Assembly (NCBI GenBank): GCA_019234295.1
Contig: JAFALK010000015.1
Coordinates: 25,259-89,258, forward strand
DNA from: Roseateles sp.
GTDB lineage: Bacteria > Pseudomonadota > Gammaproteobacteria > Burkholderiales > Burkholderiaceae_C
Direction of reading: 5' to 3'
Length of the DNA stretch: 64,000 nt
Shown: positions 50,752-60,155 of the stretch, in pieces
Numbering within the stretch: the first letter of the stretch is position 1
Layout: each line of letters starts with the position of its first letter
Made by a program: the position numbers and the translations under genes
Notes under the pieces: model-generated
Database searches by the model: none
What the model was told of the DNA's origin: nothing
The model's input: the letters and a program-made list of their open reading frames with translations, nothing else

Positions 50752-51188
50752 TGGAAAACTCCTTCTTCTTCCTCGAACAGTTGCGGCCTTTGCTTCGTGG
50801 GACAAACGCTTGCACTGGTCAGCGTACTGGCCTGGCGGCGCAAAGCCACGCCGTCCACCGCCGTCCAGGCCGCGTCGCTGGCCTCGCGCATGCAGCTGAG
50901 CACGCCGATCGTGCGCCCGTTGTGGGACAGGGCTGCGTGCAACCAGCGCTGCTCGCCGGCCGACTCCACCAGCCATCCGAGCGCCCCGATCCGATCGAGC
51001 AACGGCGCCACACCAGGATCGGTGCAGCGGATCAAGACCTGGTGCGAATCCATGCGCCGACGCAGGTTGCTCTGCAAGAGGGCATGGAACTGGCGCCGGT
51101 CGATCAGGCCCGCTCTGAAGTCGAAGCAGAGCTCGCGCAGCGGCAGGTCGGGATGATCGGAATGATTGGGATCATCGGATGGATACAT
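50748..51188 (-). CDS. Unknown partner of the diguanylate cyclase
   Basis: 146 aa from the ATG at 51188 (MYPSDDPNHSD), which has a GGAGGA ribosome-binding site. Soluble and charged, with LRELCFDFRAGLIDRRQFHA, VLIRCTDPGVAPLLDRIGAL and AALSHNGRTIGVLSCMREAS; no domain is recognised. It overlaps the cyclase gene by 4 nt (ATGA), so the two are coupled. Small genes coupled to GGDEF genes often encode sensors or regulators of the cyclase. Whether that holds here is open. Confidence 0.55.
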   Translation of the reverse strand: MYPSDDPNHSDHPDLPLRELCFDFRAGLIDRRQFHALLQSNLRRRMDSHQVLIRCTDPGVAPLLDRIGALGWLVESAGEQRWLHAALSHNGRTIGVLSCMREASDAAWTAVDGVALRRQASTLTSASVCPTKQRPQLFEEEEGVFQ

Positions 51189-51312
51189 GAGTGCTCCTCC
51201 GGTTTTCATGTTGAAACTGTAGGGACCAGCCTGCCGGCGAGAAAGAGGGTCCAACGCAACGCGGCATTTGAAAAATTGCAACGGTCCGCGCCACGAAGGC
51301 TGGCACGACGCA

Positions 51313-52317
51313 CTAACCTGCGACGCGCGCCACGTCCTGGACTGCGTCGGCGAAGGCCTGCGGCGCTTCCTGGGGCACGTTGTGCCCCGCCTCCACGACC
51401 CGGTGCGACCAGGGGCCGCCAAACCGGGACGCAAAGGCCTTGCCGTCGCTGGCAGCGACGATGCCGTTATAGGCGCCGTCCAGCGTGATGGATGGGACGC
51501 CAATCACGGGGCGTGTCGTCAGGCGCTCCTCGAAGCGCTCGTAGCGGCGCTCGCCCGGTGCGAGGCCCAGTCGCCAGTGATAGTTGTGGACCACGATGTC
51601 CACATAGTCCGGGTTGTCCCAGGAGGCCGCGGCGCGTTCGAACGCGGCATCGTCGAAGCGCCACCGCGGCGAGTTGTGGGTCCAGAGGATGCGCGCAATG
51701 TCGCGCCGGTTGGCAGCTAGGCCCGCCCGGCCGTTGTCGGTGGCGAAGTAGTACTGGTACCACCAGCTGTACTCGACCGCGGCCGGCAGCGGCTTTCTGC
51801 TGTTCGCGAGGTTGGTGACGATGTACCCGCCGGCCGAAACCATGCCGATGCAGCGCTCGGGCCACAGCGCTGCGAGGATGCAGGCGGTGCGCGCCCCCCA
51901 GTCGAAACCGGCCACCACAGCGCGCTCGATGCCCAGAGCGTCCAGCAGCGCGATCTGATCCAGGGCCACGGCGGACTGCTGGGCATTGCGCGGCGCGGCG
52001 GCGTCGAGGAAGCGCGTGCTCCCGTGGCCGCGCAGGTGCGGCACGATGACGCGATAGCCTCGCGCAGCCAGGAGTGCGCTCACCTCGGCGTAGCTGTGGA
52101 CGTCGTAGGGGTAGCCGTGCATCAGCAGCACCGGCAAGCCGTCGTCGGGACCGGCTTGCGCATAGCCCACATCGAGATCACCGGCGCGGATTTGCCGGAT
52201 GGGCCCGAGCGAAGCTTCGCCCTGCGCAGCAGCCATCGAGGGCAGCGCCAGTTGCGCCGCCGCGAGGCCGGCGCCGCCGAGCAGCGCGCGGCGTTGTGGA
52301 TTGAAAAGGTCAGGCAT
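51313..52317 (-). CDS. Exported alpha/beta hydrolase (epoxide-hydrolase/dehalogenase-like)
   Basis: 334 aa. Tat-type signal: NPQRRALLGGAGLAAAQLAL, cut near MAAAQ. The fold shows the oxyanion motif LMHGYPYD and the nucleophile elbow GFDWGA with Asp (not Ser), as in epoxide hydrolases and haloalkane dehalogenases. The terminal His is in VEAGHNVPQE. A lid domain with WWYQYYF and HWRLGL is in place. Substrate unknown. Its start (ATG 52317) overlaps the SDR pseudogene's end, so they were once translationally coupled. Confidence 0.85.
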   Translation of the reverse strand: MPDLFNPQRRALLGGAGLAAAQLALPSMAAAQGEASLGPIRQIRAGDLDVGYAQAGPDDGLPVLLMHGYPYDVHSYAEVSALLAARGYRVIVPHLRGHGSTRFLDAAAPRNAQQSAVALDQIALLDALGIERAVVAGFDWGARTACILAALWPERCIGMVSAGGYIVTNLANSRKPLPAAVEYSWWYQYYFATDNGRAGLAANRRDIARILWTHNSPRWRFDDAAFERAAASWDNPDYVDIVVHNYHWRLGLAPGERRYERFEERLTTRPVIGVPSITLDGAYNGIVAASDGKAFASRFGGPWSHRVVEAGHNVPQEAPQAFADAVQDVARVAG

Positions 52318-52844
52318 GGTTCAGGTCCTCGAAATCGGTCGAACGAGACACAGGGTCCCGGCTGGTGCGCTCGGCAGCGCGGACTGCAGGCGCCTCGTCG
52401 AGCAGGCGCAAGGCGCCTTCCCCCAGCACCAAATGGCGCTGCGGCGCGGCGGCGCGGCGGCGTCGATCAGCGCGAGCAGGGCCTGGGCGACCCGCACCGG
52501 GTCGCCGGCGTGGCGATCTGCTGTTCGATCTCCTCGGGCGTGAAGTCGACGAAGGGCTTAGGCAGGAAGATCCCGGCGTTGTTGACCAACAGGTCGACCC
52601 GCCCGAACTGCTCCAGTGCCGCGCCAAGCACGCGCTTTGAGGTGTCGGGGGCGGTGATATCGCCGGCCACGCCCACGAAGCGCGCACCTGCGCCGAGCTG
52701 TGCCGAGGCTTCCTTCAGCCGGTTTTCGCTGCGCGCATTGCCCACGACGTTCCAGCCCTGGGCGAGCAGCGCCTTGGCCACGCCCAGGCCGATGCCACTC
52801 GATGCGCCGGTCACGACGGCAGTCTTGATGTTGCATGCACTCAT
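52310..52844 (-). pseudogene. Short-chain dehydrogenase pseudogene (internal deletion and frameshifts)
   Basis: The first ~120 residues are a normal SDR N-terminal half: AVVTGASSGIGLG (cofactor loop) and VDLLVNNAGIFLP. After EEIEQQI the frame changes. Two other frames give RVAQALLALIDAAAPP and LVLGEGALRLLDEAP, then SRSTDFEDLNHA, the usual C-terminal end of this SDR type. The middle third, with the catalytic Ser, Tyr and Lys, is missing, and at least two frameshifts remain. It starts at the ATG at 52844. It is unlikely to encode a working enzyme, unless sequencing errors explain part of this. Confidence 0.75.
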
Positions 52845-52975
52845 GACGATTTCCTTTGCGGTTCGCGGCGCTCGCCGAACGCGGCGCCCTCGTGCTGGTA
52901 AATCTAGAGTCGTGCAGGCGAAGATTGAATAGCCGAAATGCGGCAATAACTCTTCCGCAAAACGACCGACTGAAC

Positions 52976-53929
52976 TCAACGGCCGCGCTTGGTGGTGGGC
53001 TCGTCCGGCCCACTGCGGGCCAGGGCATGAGCCTGGAAGTTGTGCCGCAGCCGGGCCAGCGCGAAATCGACGAAGGCCCTGACCTTGGGCACCGACAGCC
53101 GCCCATGCGGCGAGACCAGGTGCACGGGCAGCGGCTCGTGCTCGTCCTGCTCAAGGATGACCTTCAGGCGACCATCGGCCACCTCGTCGGCCAAGTGGTA
53201 GGAGAAGAGGCGCACGACGCCTCGGCCCTCGACGGCCGAGGCCACCGCGGCGCGGATGCTGTTGACGACGAAGCGCGGCGCGAACTGCACGCTGCGCGGC
53301 ACCGTCGAGCCGTGCAGGGGCGGGAAGCTCCAGGAGTCGATGCCGAAATGCGTCATCGAGACGATCTGATGTTGCGCGAGATCGCCCACCTCGGTGATTC
53401 TCTTGTGCCGCGCCAGATAGCGCGGCGACGCCGCCAGGACGCGGCGCACCTCACCCACGCGCAGCGCAACGAGCGTGGAGTCGGCCAGGTGCGCGATGCG
53501 CAGCGCCACGTCGATGCCTTCGTCGATCAGGTTGGCAGGCCGGTCCAGCATGTGCAGACGTACCGACACATCGGGGAACTTGTCCATGAACGCGTCGAGC
53601 ACGGGGCGCAGCATCTTTTCTCCGGCCGCCACCGGCGCCGTGATTGTCAGCATGCCGCGCGGCGCGGATCGTTCACCCGCGGCCGCCATGTCGGCTTCCT
53701 CGAGGTCGGTGAGGATTCGCCGGCAGGCCACGGCATAGCGCTCGCCGGCTTCGCTGAGCTTGATGGACCGCGTGGTCCGGTGCAGTAGCTCGGCGCCGAC
53801 ATGGGATTCGAGGAAGGCGATGGCCCGGCTTACGGCTGCCGGCGACTTGCCGAGCTTGCGCCCGGCCCCCGAAAGGCTGCCCTCGTTCAAGGCGGCCACG
53901 AACACCTTCATCGCATCGATCCGGTCCAA
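52976..53929 (-). CDS. LysR-family transcriptional regulator
   Basis: 317 aa. N-terminal winged HTH: FVAALNEGSLSGAGRKLGKS, then PAAVSRAIAFLESHVGAELL (residues ~9-48). The C-terminal effector domain shows GMLTITAPVAAGEKMLRPVL and an inducer pocket. Start is probably TTG at 53929 (GGGGAAG upstream), as LDRIDAMKVF matches close relatives; the ATG at 53911 is the alternative. Divergent from the MFS gene (78 bp between starts) and upstream of the SDR pseudogene and hydrolase, so it may control either side. Confidence 0.92.
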   Translation of the reverse strand: MDRIDAMKVFVAALNEGSLSGAGRKLGKSPAAVSRAIAFLESHVGAELLHRTTRSIKLSEAGERYAVACRRILTDLEEADMAAAGERSAPRGMLTITAPVAAGEKMLRPVLDAFMDKFPDVSVRLHMLDRPANLIDEGIDVALRIAHLADSTLVALRVGEVRRVLAASPRYLARHKRITEVGDLAQHQIVSMTHFGIDSWSFPPLHGSTVPRSVQFAPRFVVNSIRAAVASAVEGRGVVRLFSYHLADEVADGRLKVILEQDEHEPLPVHLVSPHGRLSVPKVRAFVDFALARLRHNFQAHALARSGPDEPTTKRGR

Positions 53930-54007
53930 GATTCTTCCCCGCTACGGAACACTGAGTGTCGAAGCATAGGCATTCATCCGAGACTCGGCAATTTGTAGCA
54001 TCAGGCC

Positions 54008-55210
54008 ATGAAGATCGATGCACAAGACGTGCCGTGGCGGGCGGCAGTTGCGGGGCTCAGCGCCAGCCTCGTGGGGCTGGGCCTGGCGCGGTTTGCCTAC
54101 ACGCCGCTGCTGCCGGCCATCGTTGGTGCACATTGGTTCAGCGCGGCCCAGGCCAGCTACCTGGGCGCCGCGAACCTGGCCGGCTACTTGGCCGGCGCGC
54201 TGGTCGCGAATCCGATGGCACGGCGTTGGTCTGCGCCGGCCGCGCTGCGCGCAATGATGACATTCACGACGCTGGCGCTGTTCGCCTGCGCCTGGCCCGT
54301 GGACTTCGCCTGGTTCTTTGCCTGGCGCTTCGTCTCAGGCCTGGGTGGCGGTGCGCTGATGGTGCTGGCGGCGCCGACCGTGCTCTCCGTTGTCCCAGCG
54401 GCCCGGCGCGGCACCGTCAGCGGATTGATCTTCATGGGCGTCGGCATCGGCGTGGCGGCCTCAGGTACGCTGGTGCCCCTGATGCTGAAGCAGGGCCTCA
54501 CGGCCACATGGCTGAGTTTGGCCGTACTGGCGCTCTTGCTGACCGTGCTGTCCTGGGGCGGCTGGCCGCAGCGAGCCGCTGCTGCACCTACGAGCAACAC
54601 TTCCACCGAGGGGCCAACTCCGGCGCTGGCCCTGCGCGCGCTGTTCGCGACCTATGCACTCAACGCGGCGGGCCTGGTGCCGCACATGATCTTCCTGGTC
54701 GCCTACATCGCCCGCGGCCTTGGCCAAGGTCTGGCGGCCGGCTCGCGCTACTGGCTGCTGTTCGGTCTCGGCGCCACGGCTGGCCCGGTGGTCAGCGGCC
54801 TGCTGGCAGACCGCATCGGCTTTCGGCGTGCGCTGAGGCTGGCCCTGCTGGCGCAGGCCCTTGCGGTCGCGATTCCGGCCCTGGGCCAGTTCGGCGCGGC
54901 CGGGCTCGTACTGTCCAGCGTCGTCGTCGGCGCATTCACACCAGGTATCGTGCCGCTGGCGCTGGGCAACGTGCAGGCGCTGCTGGCTGATCAACCCGCG
55001 CTACACCGCTGGGCGTGGAGCCAGGCAACGACGGCCTTCGCGGTGCTGCAGGCGGCGACGGCCTACGGCATGTCCTTCCTGCTTGAGCGCAACGGTGGCG
55101 ACTACGCGCAGCTGTTCGAGATCGGCACGGCGGCATTGCTGGCAGCACTGATCGTGGACCTCGGCGCAACCAGGTTGCGGCCCGGTGGCTCGGCGAAGCG
55201 GCTGTCGTAG
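54008..55210 (+). CDS. YbfB/YjiJ-family MFS transporter
   Basis: 400 aa with 12 predicted membrane helices, for example AAVAGLSASLVGLGLARFAY at the start and YLGAANLAGYLAGALVA. The motif FAYTPLLPAIVGAHWFSAAQ is typical of the YbfB/YjiJ group, whose substrates are mostly unknown. The loop GALVANPMARRW is the MFS motif A region. The gene starts at the ATG at 54008, divergent from the lysR gene, a common regulator-transporter layout. Confidence 0.88.
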   Translation: MKIDAQDVPWRAAVAGLSASLVGLGLARFAYTPLLPAIVGAHWFSAAQASYLGAANLAGYLAGALVANPMARRWSAPAALRAMMTFTTLALFACAWPVDFAWFFAWRFVSGLGGGALMVLAAPTVLSVVPAARRGTVSGLIFMGVGIGVAASGTLVPLMLKQGLTATWLSLAVLALLLTVLSWGGWPQRAAAAPTSNTSTEGPTPALALRALFATYALNAAGLVPHMIFLVAYIARGLGQGLAAGSRYWLLFGLGATAGPVVSGLLADRIGFRRALRLALLAQALAVAIPALGQFGAAGLVLSSVVVGAFTPGIVPLALGNVQALLADQPALHRWAWSQATTAFAVLQAATAYGMSFLLERNGGDYAQLFEIGTAALLAALIVDLGATRLRPGGSAKRLS

Positions 55211-55361
55211 TTCGCACCGGCCACCCAACTGATGCAAACCCACTCACCGGATCGGCGACGAAAGCACAAACATCAGCCGGAAGCATCGAATCCGGTGACG
55301 GTTTCAAACCCCTGGGCTTTCCCGGCCAGGAGGCCTTCGGCGCCTCGGAGAAAATCGTCCG

Positions 55362-57587
55362 ATGCATATTCCGAACCTTCGCGCGATCGCGCCCATCCTC
55401 GCCCTCGTGGCCGCCGGCACCGCCCAGGCCGCCGACATCTCCCTCGAACGCCTCGTCGCAGATCCCCCCCTCTCGGGCGGCACGCCGCGTCAGGTCCAGA
55501 TCTCCAACGGTGGCAACTGGATCAGCGAGCTGCGGCCCGCCGCGGGCGACAGCCGCCAACTCGAACTCTGGGCGCGGCCCGTCAAGGGCGGCGAAGCGCG
55601 CCGCCTGGCCTCAGCGGCCGAGCTGCTCGGCGGCCGCAGTGAATCTCTCAGCGAAGCCGAGCGCATGGCGCTCGAGCGCCGGCGCATCAGCGAACGCGGC
55701 GTCACCAGCTACCAGTGGTGCGGCAAGCACGACGACCAACTGTTGCTGCCGCTGTCTGGCGATCTCTACCTGGTGCGCATCGGCCAGGGCGCCCAGCGTC
55801 TTACGAACGATCCCGAGGTGCCTGAGCAGGATCCGAGCTGCTCGCCCGACGGCAGTCAGATCGCCTACGTGAAGGGCGGTAATCTGTGGGTCCAGTCCGT
55901 CAATGGCGGCGCGGCCCGCCAGCTCACGAAAGACGGCGGCGCCAACAACGTGACGTGGGGTCTGGCCGAATTCATCGCCGCCGAGGAGCTGGGACGCTTC
56001 AACGGCTACTGGTGGTCGCCGGACGGCAAGAGCCTGCTGGTCCTGCGCAGCGACGAGAGCGAAGTGCCTCTCAAGACGCGCGCCCGCATCTTCTCCGACC
56101 GCACTGAGATGTTCGAGCAGCGCTACCCGGCCGCGGGCACGCCGAACGCCAAGGTCACGGCCTGGCGCATCGAGGTGAACGGCAGCGCCATGGCGCTGCC
56201 GCTGGGCCCCGAGGCCGAGTACATCTCCAACGCCGGCTGGTTCGCCGACGGGACCCCCTGGCTCCAGTGGCTGACGCGCGAGCAAAAGCGCATGGCCGTC
56301 ACCGAGTTCGCGCCGGCGCCGCGCATCGTGATCGACGAGCGCGACCCGGTATGGGTGGACGAGCACAAGGATCTGGCCGAATTGGCCCAGGTCAAACGCT
56401 CGGGCAAGCCGGCCCTGCTGTGGAACAGCGAGGCCTCGGGCCGGCATCAGCTGCTGCTCGTAGACCGCGTGAGCGGCGCCCGCGAGGCGCTGACCGACGA
56501 GCCCGAGGCGGTTGAGGGCGCTGTCTGCAACGACGGCCTTCAGGTCGTGTACGCGGCGGCGCGTGACCGCGGCCGCTCGCGCGAGCTCTTCGTCATCGCC
56601 CCTGGCGGCAAGCCGCGCCCGATCGACGGCGCAGCACCGCGGCAGTGGCGCTCGGCCGTGGGCGACCACGCCTGCAAGCAGCTGATCGTCAGTCGCTCAG
56701 CCTGGGGCCAGCCTGGGCAGCTCTCGCTGCAGGCGGTGGCAGGCGGTGCGGCCCAGGCGCTGCCCGGCGGCGGCGAGCCAGATCCACTGCTGGCCGCCAT
56801 CGTGCCCGAGGTGCAGGCGCTCGACGTGACGGCCGCTGACGGCAAGACCATCCTCAACGGCTTCTACCTGCGCCCGCTGGCCGGTACCGGCCCGCGCCCC
56901 GTGATCACGCTGGCCTATGGCGGCCCGCATGCTTCGACCGTGCATTTTGGCTGGTCGCGCGATCTGCCGCTGATGGCGCATTGGCAGCGGCTCGGCTATG
57001 GCGTATTCATGATCGATACGCGTGGCATGACTGGCCGCGACCGCGCCTTCACCCATGCCCATGACCATGCCTTCGGCGTGACCGAGGTGGCCGATCTATT
57101 CGCCGCCGTTCGCCAGTTGCCGGCACTGGTCGCGAACAAGGGCGAGGTTGACCCGACTCGCATCGGCTTCTGGGGCTGGTCGTACGGTGGCTTCCTGGCC
57201 GCGCGCGCGATGCTCGACGAGAACACCCCGTTCGCCAGTGCCGTGGCCGTGGCGCCGCCCACAGACTGGACTCTTTACGACACGGCCTATACAGAGCGCT
57301 ATCTGGGCATGCCCGAAGGCGGCAAGGCCCCGGCCTATGTGCAGGGCAACCTGGTCCAGCGCGCCAAGCTGCTGCAGCGCCCGCTACTGATCGCGCATGG
57401 CACGGCCGACGACAACGTGCTGTTCGAGCATTCGCTGCGCCTGATCGAAGCGCTGCAGAAGGAAGGCAAGGTCTTCCAGACCGACATCTATCCGGGCCTG
57501 GCCCATGGCCTCGCCGGCGGGCCGGGCGTAAAGCTGCATCTGTACCGCACGCTCGACGACTTCTTTGCGCGAACGCTGAAGCCGTGA
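55362..57587 (+). CDS. Exported prolyl oligopeptidase, dipeptidyl-peptidase IV type (S9)
   Basis: 741 aa. Signal peptide MHIPNLRAIAPILALVAAG, cleaved near AQA. Residues ~60-480 are the beta-propeller (DPSCSPDGSQIAYVKGGNLW, then GLAEFIAAEELGRFNGYWWS, with the DPP4-type Glu pair in EFIAAEE). The alpha/beta hydrolase domain carries the catalytic Ser in GWSYGGF (~606), Asp in TADDNV (~684) and His in AHGLAG (~716). It removes X-Pro dipeptides in the periplasm or outside. It ends 9 bp before the convergent chemoreceptor gene. Confidence 0.93.
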   Translation: MHIPNLRAIAPILALVAAGTAQAADISLERLVADPPLSGGTPRQVQISNGGNWISELRPAAGDSRQLELWARPVKGGEARRLASAAELLGGRSESLSEAERMALERRRISERGVTSYQWCGKHDDQLLLPLSGDLYLVRIGQGAQRLTNDPEVPEQDPSCSPDGSQIAYVKGGNLWVQSVNGGAARQLTKDGGANNVTWGLAEFIAAEELGRFNGYWWSPDGKSLLVLRSDESEVPLKTRARIFSDRTEMFEQRYPAAGTPNAKVTAWRIEVNGSAMALPLGPEAEYISNAGWFADGTPWLQWLTREQKRMAVTEFAPAPRIVIDERDPVWVDEHKDLAELAQVKRSGKPALLWNSEASGRHQLLLVDRVSGAREALTDEPEAVEGAVCNDGLQVVYAAARDRGRSRELFVIAPGGKPRPIDGAAPRQWRSAVGDHACKQLIVSRSAWGQPGQLSLQAVAGGAAQALPGGGEPDPLLAAIVPEVQALDVTAADGKTILNGFYLRPLAGTGPRPVITLAYGGPHASTVHFGWSRDLPLMAHWQRLGYGVFMIDTRGMTGRDRAFTHAHDHAFGVTEVADLFAAVRQLPALVANKGEVDPTRIGFWGWSYGGFLAARAMLDENTPFASAVAVAPPTDWTLYDTAYTERYLGMPEGGKAPAYVQGNLVQRAKLLQRPLLIAHGTADDNVLFEHSLRLIEALQKEGKVFQTDIYPGLAHGLAGGPGVKLHLYRTLDDFFARTLKP

Positions 57588-57596
57588 TCCGCGGAA

Positions 57597-59222
57597 TCAA
57601 GCGGCCAGGGCCTGCGCCTTCATGCGCTCGCGCAGGGCCACCGCATCGCGCTCGGCGACGCTACGCTGGCCTGTGCGGATCTGGAACAGCCCCAGATTGC
57701 CCTCGAAGCTGGAGATCGGCTGCAGCATGTTGTGTGCGGCAGCCGCCAGTTGCTCGACCATGGCTGCGTTCTGCTGGGTGATGCCGTCGAGATGGCTGAC
57801 CGCATGATTGACCTGCAAGATGCCCGCCTGCTGCTCCTTGCTGGTCTGGCTGACGCCGTGGAGCAGTTCGTGCATCTGCTTCACCACATCGGCCAGCGCG
57901 AGGATGCGATCCTGGGTCGCGGCGGTCTGACGGTTGCCCGCGTCCACGCGCTCGACGGACTCCTGGATCAGCCGCTTGATCTCGTTGGCGGCCTCACTGG
58001 TGCGGCGCGCCAGCATGCGCACCTCCGAAGCCACGACGGCGAAGCCGCGGCCCTGCTCCCCAGCTCGCGCCGCCTCGACGGCTGCATTCAGCGCCAGGAT
58101 ATTGGTCTGGAAGGCCACGCTTTCGATGACCTGGTTGAACTCGCTGATGCGCCGCGAGGACTCGCTGATCTGTGCCATGGTCAGAGCCATCTGGCCCACA
58201 GCTTGCGCGCCCGCGCGGGCCGCAGCGTCGGCCTGACCGGCTCGGCGCGCGCCCTCGTCCACCGACGAGACCGTGCTCTGCACCGTGCCGTTGATCTGCT
58301 CCATGGACGCGGCCGTCTGCTCCAGGCTGCTGGCCTGCGCCTCGGTGCGGGCCGACAGATCTTGGTTGCCAGTAGCGATCTCGGTCGCCACCGCGCGCAG
58401 GCCCGTGACCTCGCCGGAAATATCGCCGATCAGGGCGCGCGTTGTGACCGCCACTTGCTGCACCGCGATGGCCACCTCGCCCACCACGCCGGGCAGGTTC
58501 GCGCTCACGCCGTGGATCAGATCGCCGCTGGCCAGCACATTGGCTTCATCACGAAGCCGGCGCAGTGGTGCCAGCGTCAGGTGGCGTTGCAAGACATGGC
58601 AGCCCAGCGCCAGAAGCAGCGCCATGGGCCATAGCAGGGCCGCGCTCAGCGTCGTACTCAGCGAGATCGTGGTGGCCGCAGCAACAAGCAAGGCCAGGCC
58701 GCCCCAGCCCAACCACTGCCAGGCGGTGGCAAGAGACTGACGAATGCGGCCAATGCTATCGGCGCGGCGCAATTGGCCAGCCTGCAGGAGGTGCGTCAGC
58801 GCTCCCTGCTCCGCTTCGGCACGCATCCGCGCGTAGAGTGCCTCGGCCCGATCACGCTCGTCGCGCGGCAGCGCCGTGCGCACCGAAAGGTAGCCGACGA
58901 TGTGCCCATCGCGCCGCACCGGCGTGGCGTTGGCGCGCACCCAGTAGTGGTCGCCGTTCTTGCGCCGGTTCTTGACGGCCGCCGTCCAGGGACGGCCGGA
59001 AGCCACCGTGGCCCACATGTCGCGAAAGGCCTCGGCCGGCATGTCGGGATGGCGAATGATGTTGTGCGGCTGGCCCAGCAGCTCCTGCTCCGTGAACCCG
59101 CTGACCTCGACGAAGGACGGATTGCAATAAACGATGCGGCCCTTGACATCCGTGACCGACACCAGGACCTGCTCGCTCTTCAGCCCAAACTCATGACCTG
59201 AAACCGGACCATTCACTCTCAT
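57597..59222 (-). CDS. Aer-like methyl-accepting chemotaxis protein (PAS-MCP)
   Basis: 541 aa. N-terminal PAS domain ([20 protein letters not shown], then [17 protein letters not shown] and [20 protein letters not shown]), as in the redox/aerotaxis receptor Aer. Two membrane segments ([20 protein letters not shown] and [12 protein letters not shown]) are followed by HAMP and the MCP signalling domain with [20 protein letters not shown] and [18 protein letters not shown]. No pentapeptide tether is seen at the end. Start is the ATG at 59222 with AGGAG. Two FNR/ANR boxes lie 71-107 bp upstream. Confidence 0.92.
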   Translation of the reverse strand: MRVNGPVSGHEFGLKSEQVLVSVTDVKGRIVYCNPSFVEVSGFTEQELLGQPHNIIRHPDMPAEAFRDMWATVASGRPWTAAVKNRRKNGDHYWVRANATPVRRDGHIVGYLSVRTALPRDERDRAEALYARMRAEAEQGALTHLLQAGQLRRADSIGRIRQSLATAWQWLGWGGLALLVAAATTISLSTTLSAALLWPMALLLALGCHVLQRHLTLAPLRRLRDEANVLASGDLIHGVSANLPGVVGEVAIAVQQVAVTTRALIGDISGEVTGLRAVATEIATGNQDLSARTEAQASSLEQTAASMEQINGTVQSTVSSVDEGARRAGQADAAARAGAQAVGQMALTMAQISESSRRISEFNQVIESVAFQTNILALNAAVEAARAGEQGRGFAVVASEVRMLARRTSEAANEIKRLIQESVERVDAGNRQTAATQDRILALADVVKQMHELLHGVSQTSKEQQAGILQVNHAVSHLDGITQQNAAMVEQLAAAAHNMLQPISSFEGNLGLFQIRTGQRSVAERDAVALRERMKAQALAA

Positions 59223-59250
59223 GACTCACTCCTGCTTTGTGCATCGAAGG

Positions 59251-59270
59251 CAGGCGCCGGAATGCGCCTG
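59251..59270 (-). promoter_or_regulatory. Leader hairpin of the Aer-like gene
   Basis: CAGGCGC (59251-59257) pairs with GCGCCTG (59264-59270), a 7-bp stem with a 6-nt loop, between the FNR-type boxes and the ribosome-binding site. It may affect mRNA stability or translation; no function is proved. Confidence 0.4.
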
Positions 59271-59292
59271 CTCTTGCGTCTAGCTGCAAGTC

Positions 59293-59329
59293 TTGATGAG
59301 CGTCAATTCATATGTTTGATGGAAATCAA
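59293..59329. promoter_or_regulatory. Two FNR/ANR-type boxes upstream of the Aer-like gene
   Basis: TTGATGGAAATCAA at 59316-59329 matches TTGAT-N4-ATCAA perfectly, and TTGATGAGCGTCAA at 59293-59306 differs at one base. Centres are 23 bp apart. In Pseudomonas, aer is under ANR control, so oxygen-limitation control is likely here. Confidence 0.75.
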
Positions 59330-59385
59330 CTTATCGGGCAAACCCGAGCACGCCGTTCGAAGTCCGTGATCTATTCCCGGCGGGC

Positions 59386-60087
59386 TCAACGCGCCTGGAG
59401 GTAAACCGCCGGCTCCGCCGAGAGGCCCTTCTTCACCTGCTGCGTGATCTCGTCCGCCAGCACCTCCTCGGCGCCGGCCTCCAGCGCATCCAGCGCGCGC
59501 TCCACGATGGCCTCGGGCGTCGATTTGGGCATGTCGATGCCATGCGTCAGATCGGTGTCCACGAAGCCCATGTGCAGGCTCAGCACCTGGGTGCCCTGTT
59601 CGCGCAGATCGTTGCGCAGACCGTTGGAGAGGCTCCAGACCGCGGCCTTTGACACCGCGTAGTTGGCCAGCGCCGGTCCGCTGATCCAGCTCGCCACCGA
59701 GGCCACGTTGAGGAACGCGCCGCCGCCGTTGCGGGCGAGCACGGGCGCAAAGGCTTGACTCACGCGCAGCACGCCCAGCACATTGGTCTCCAGATGGCGG
59801 CGCAGCGTCTCCTCGGCGTCTGCCGTCTTGAAGCTGCCCATGGCGGCGATGCCGGCATTGTTGATGACCAGGGTCACGTCGCCGGCAGCTTCTGCGGCGG
59901 CAGCGATGTCGGCCGGCGAATTCACGTCCAGGCGGATTGGCGTGACGCCGTCGAGCTTGACGCTGGAGGGGTCGCGTGCGCCGGCGTAAACCTTGCGGAC
60001 GCCCCGGGCGAGCAGCGCCTTGGCAAAGGCCAGGCCGATGCCGCGGTTGGCGCCGGTGATGAGGACAGTGGCGTTCTTGAGTTTCAT
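59386..60087 (-). CDS. Short-chain dehydrogenase/reductase
   Basis: 233 aa. Cofactor loop ITGANRGIGLAFAKALL (residues ~9-25), NNAGIA (~77), catalytic Ser in LNVASVASW and YAVSK (Tyr-x3-Lys ~147-151). A classical SDR, probably NADP(H)-dependent, substrate unknown. Start is the ATG at 60087 with AAAGG 6 nt upstream. It is on the same strand as the TetR gene upstream, and a palindrome ATGATGATCATCAT lies 15 bp before its start codon, so the TetR protein probably controls it. Confidence 0.88.
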   Translation of the reverse strand: MKLKNATVLITGANRGIGLAFAKALLARGVRKVYAGARDPSSVKLDGVTPIRLDVNSPADIAAAAEAAGDVTLVINNAGIAAMGSFKTADAEETLRRHLETNVLGVLRVSQAFAPVLARNGGGAFLNVASVASWISGPALANYAVSKAAVWSLSNGLRNDLREQGTQVLSLHMGFVDTDLTHGIDMPKSTPEAIVERALDALEAGAEEVLADEITQQVKKGLSAEPAVYLQAR

Positions 60088-60101
60088 ATTCAACCTTTCA
60101 G

Positions 60102-60115
60102 ATGATGATCATCAT
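60102..60115. promoter_or_regulatory. Operator-like palindrome upstream of the SDR gene
   Basis: ATGATGATCATCAT is a perfect 14-bp palindrome 15 bp upstream of the SDR start. Its ATGATG/CATCAT half-sites recur around the neighbouring TetR start (60733-60760), indicating one regulator for both. Confidence 0.65.
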
Positions 60116-60155
60116 ATTTAAGAACAAGCAAAGATCGGCCGCCGGCACGGCGGCC

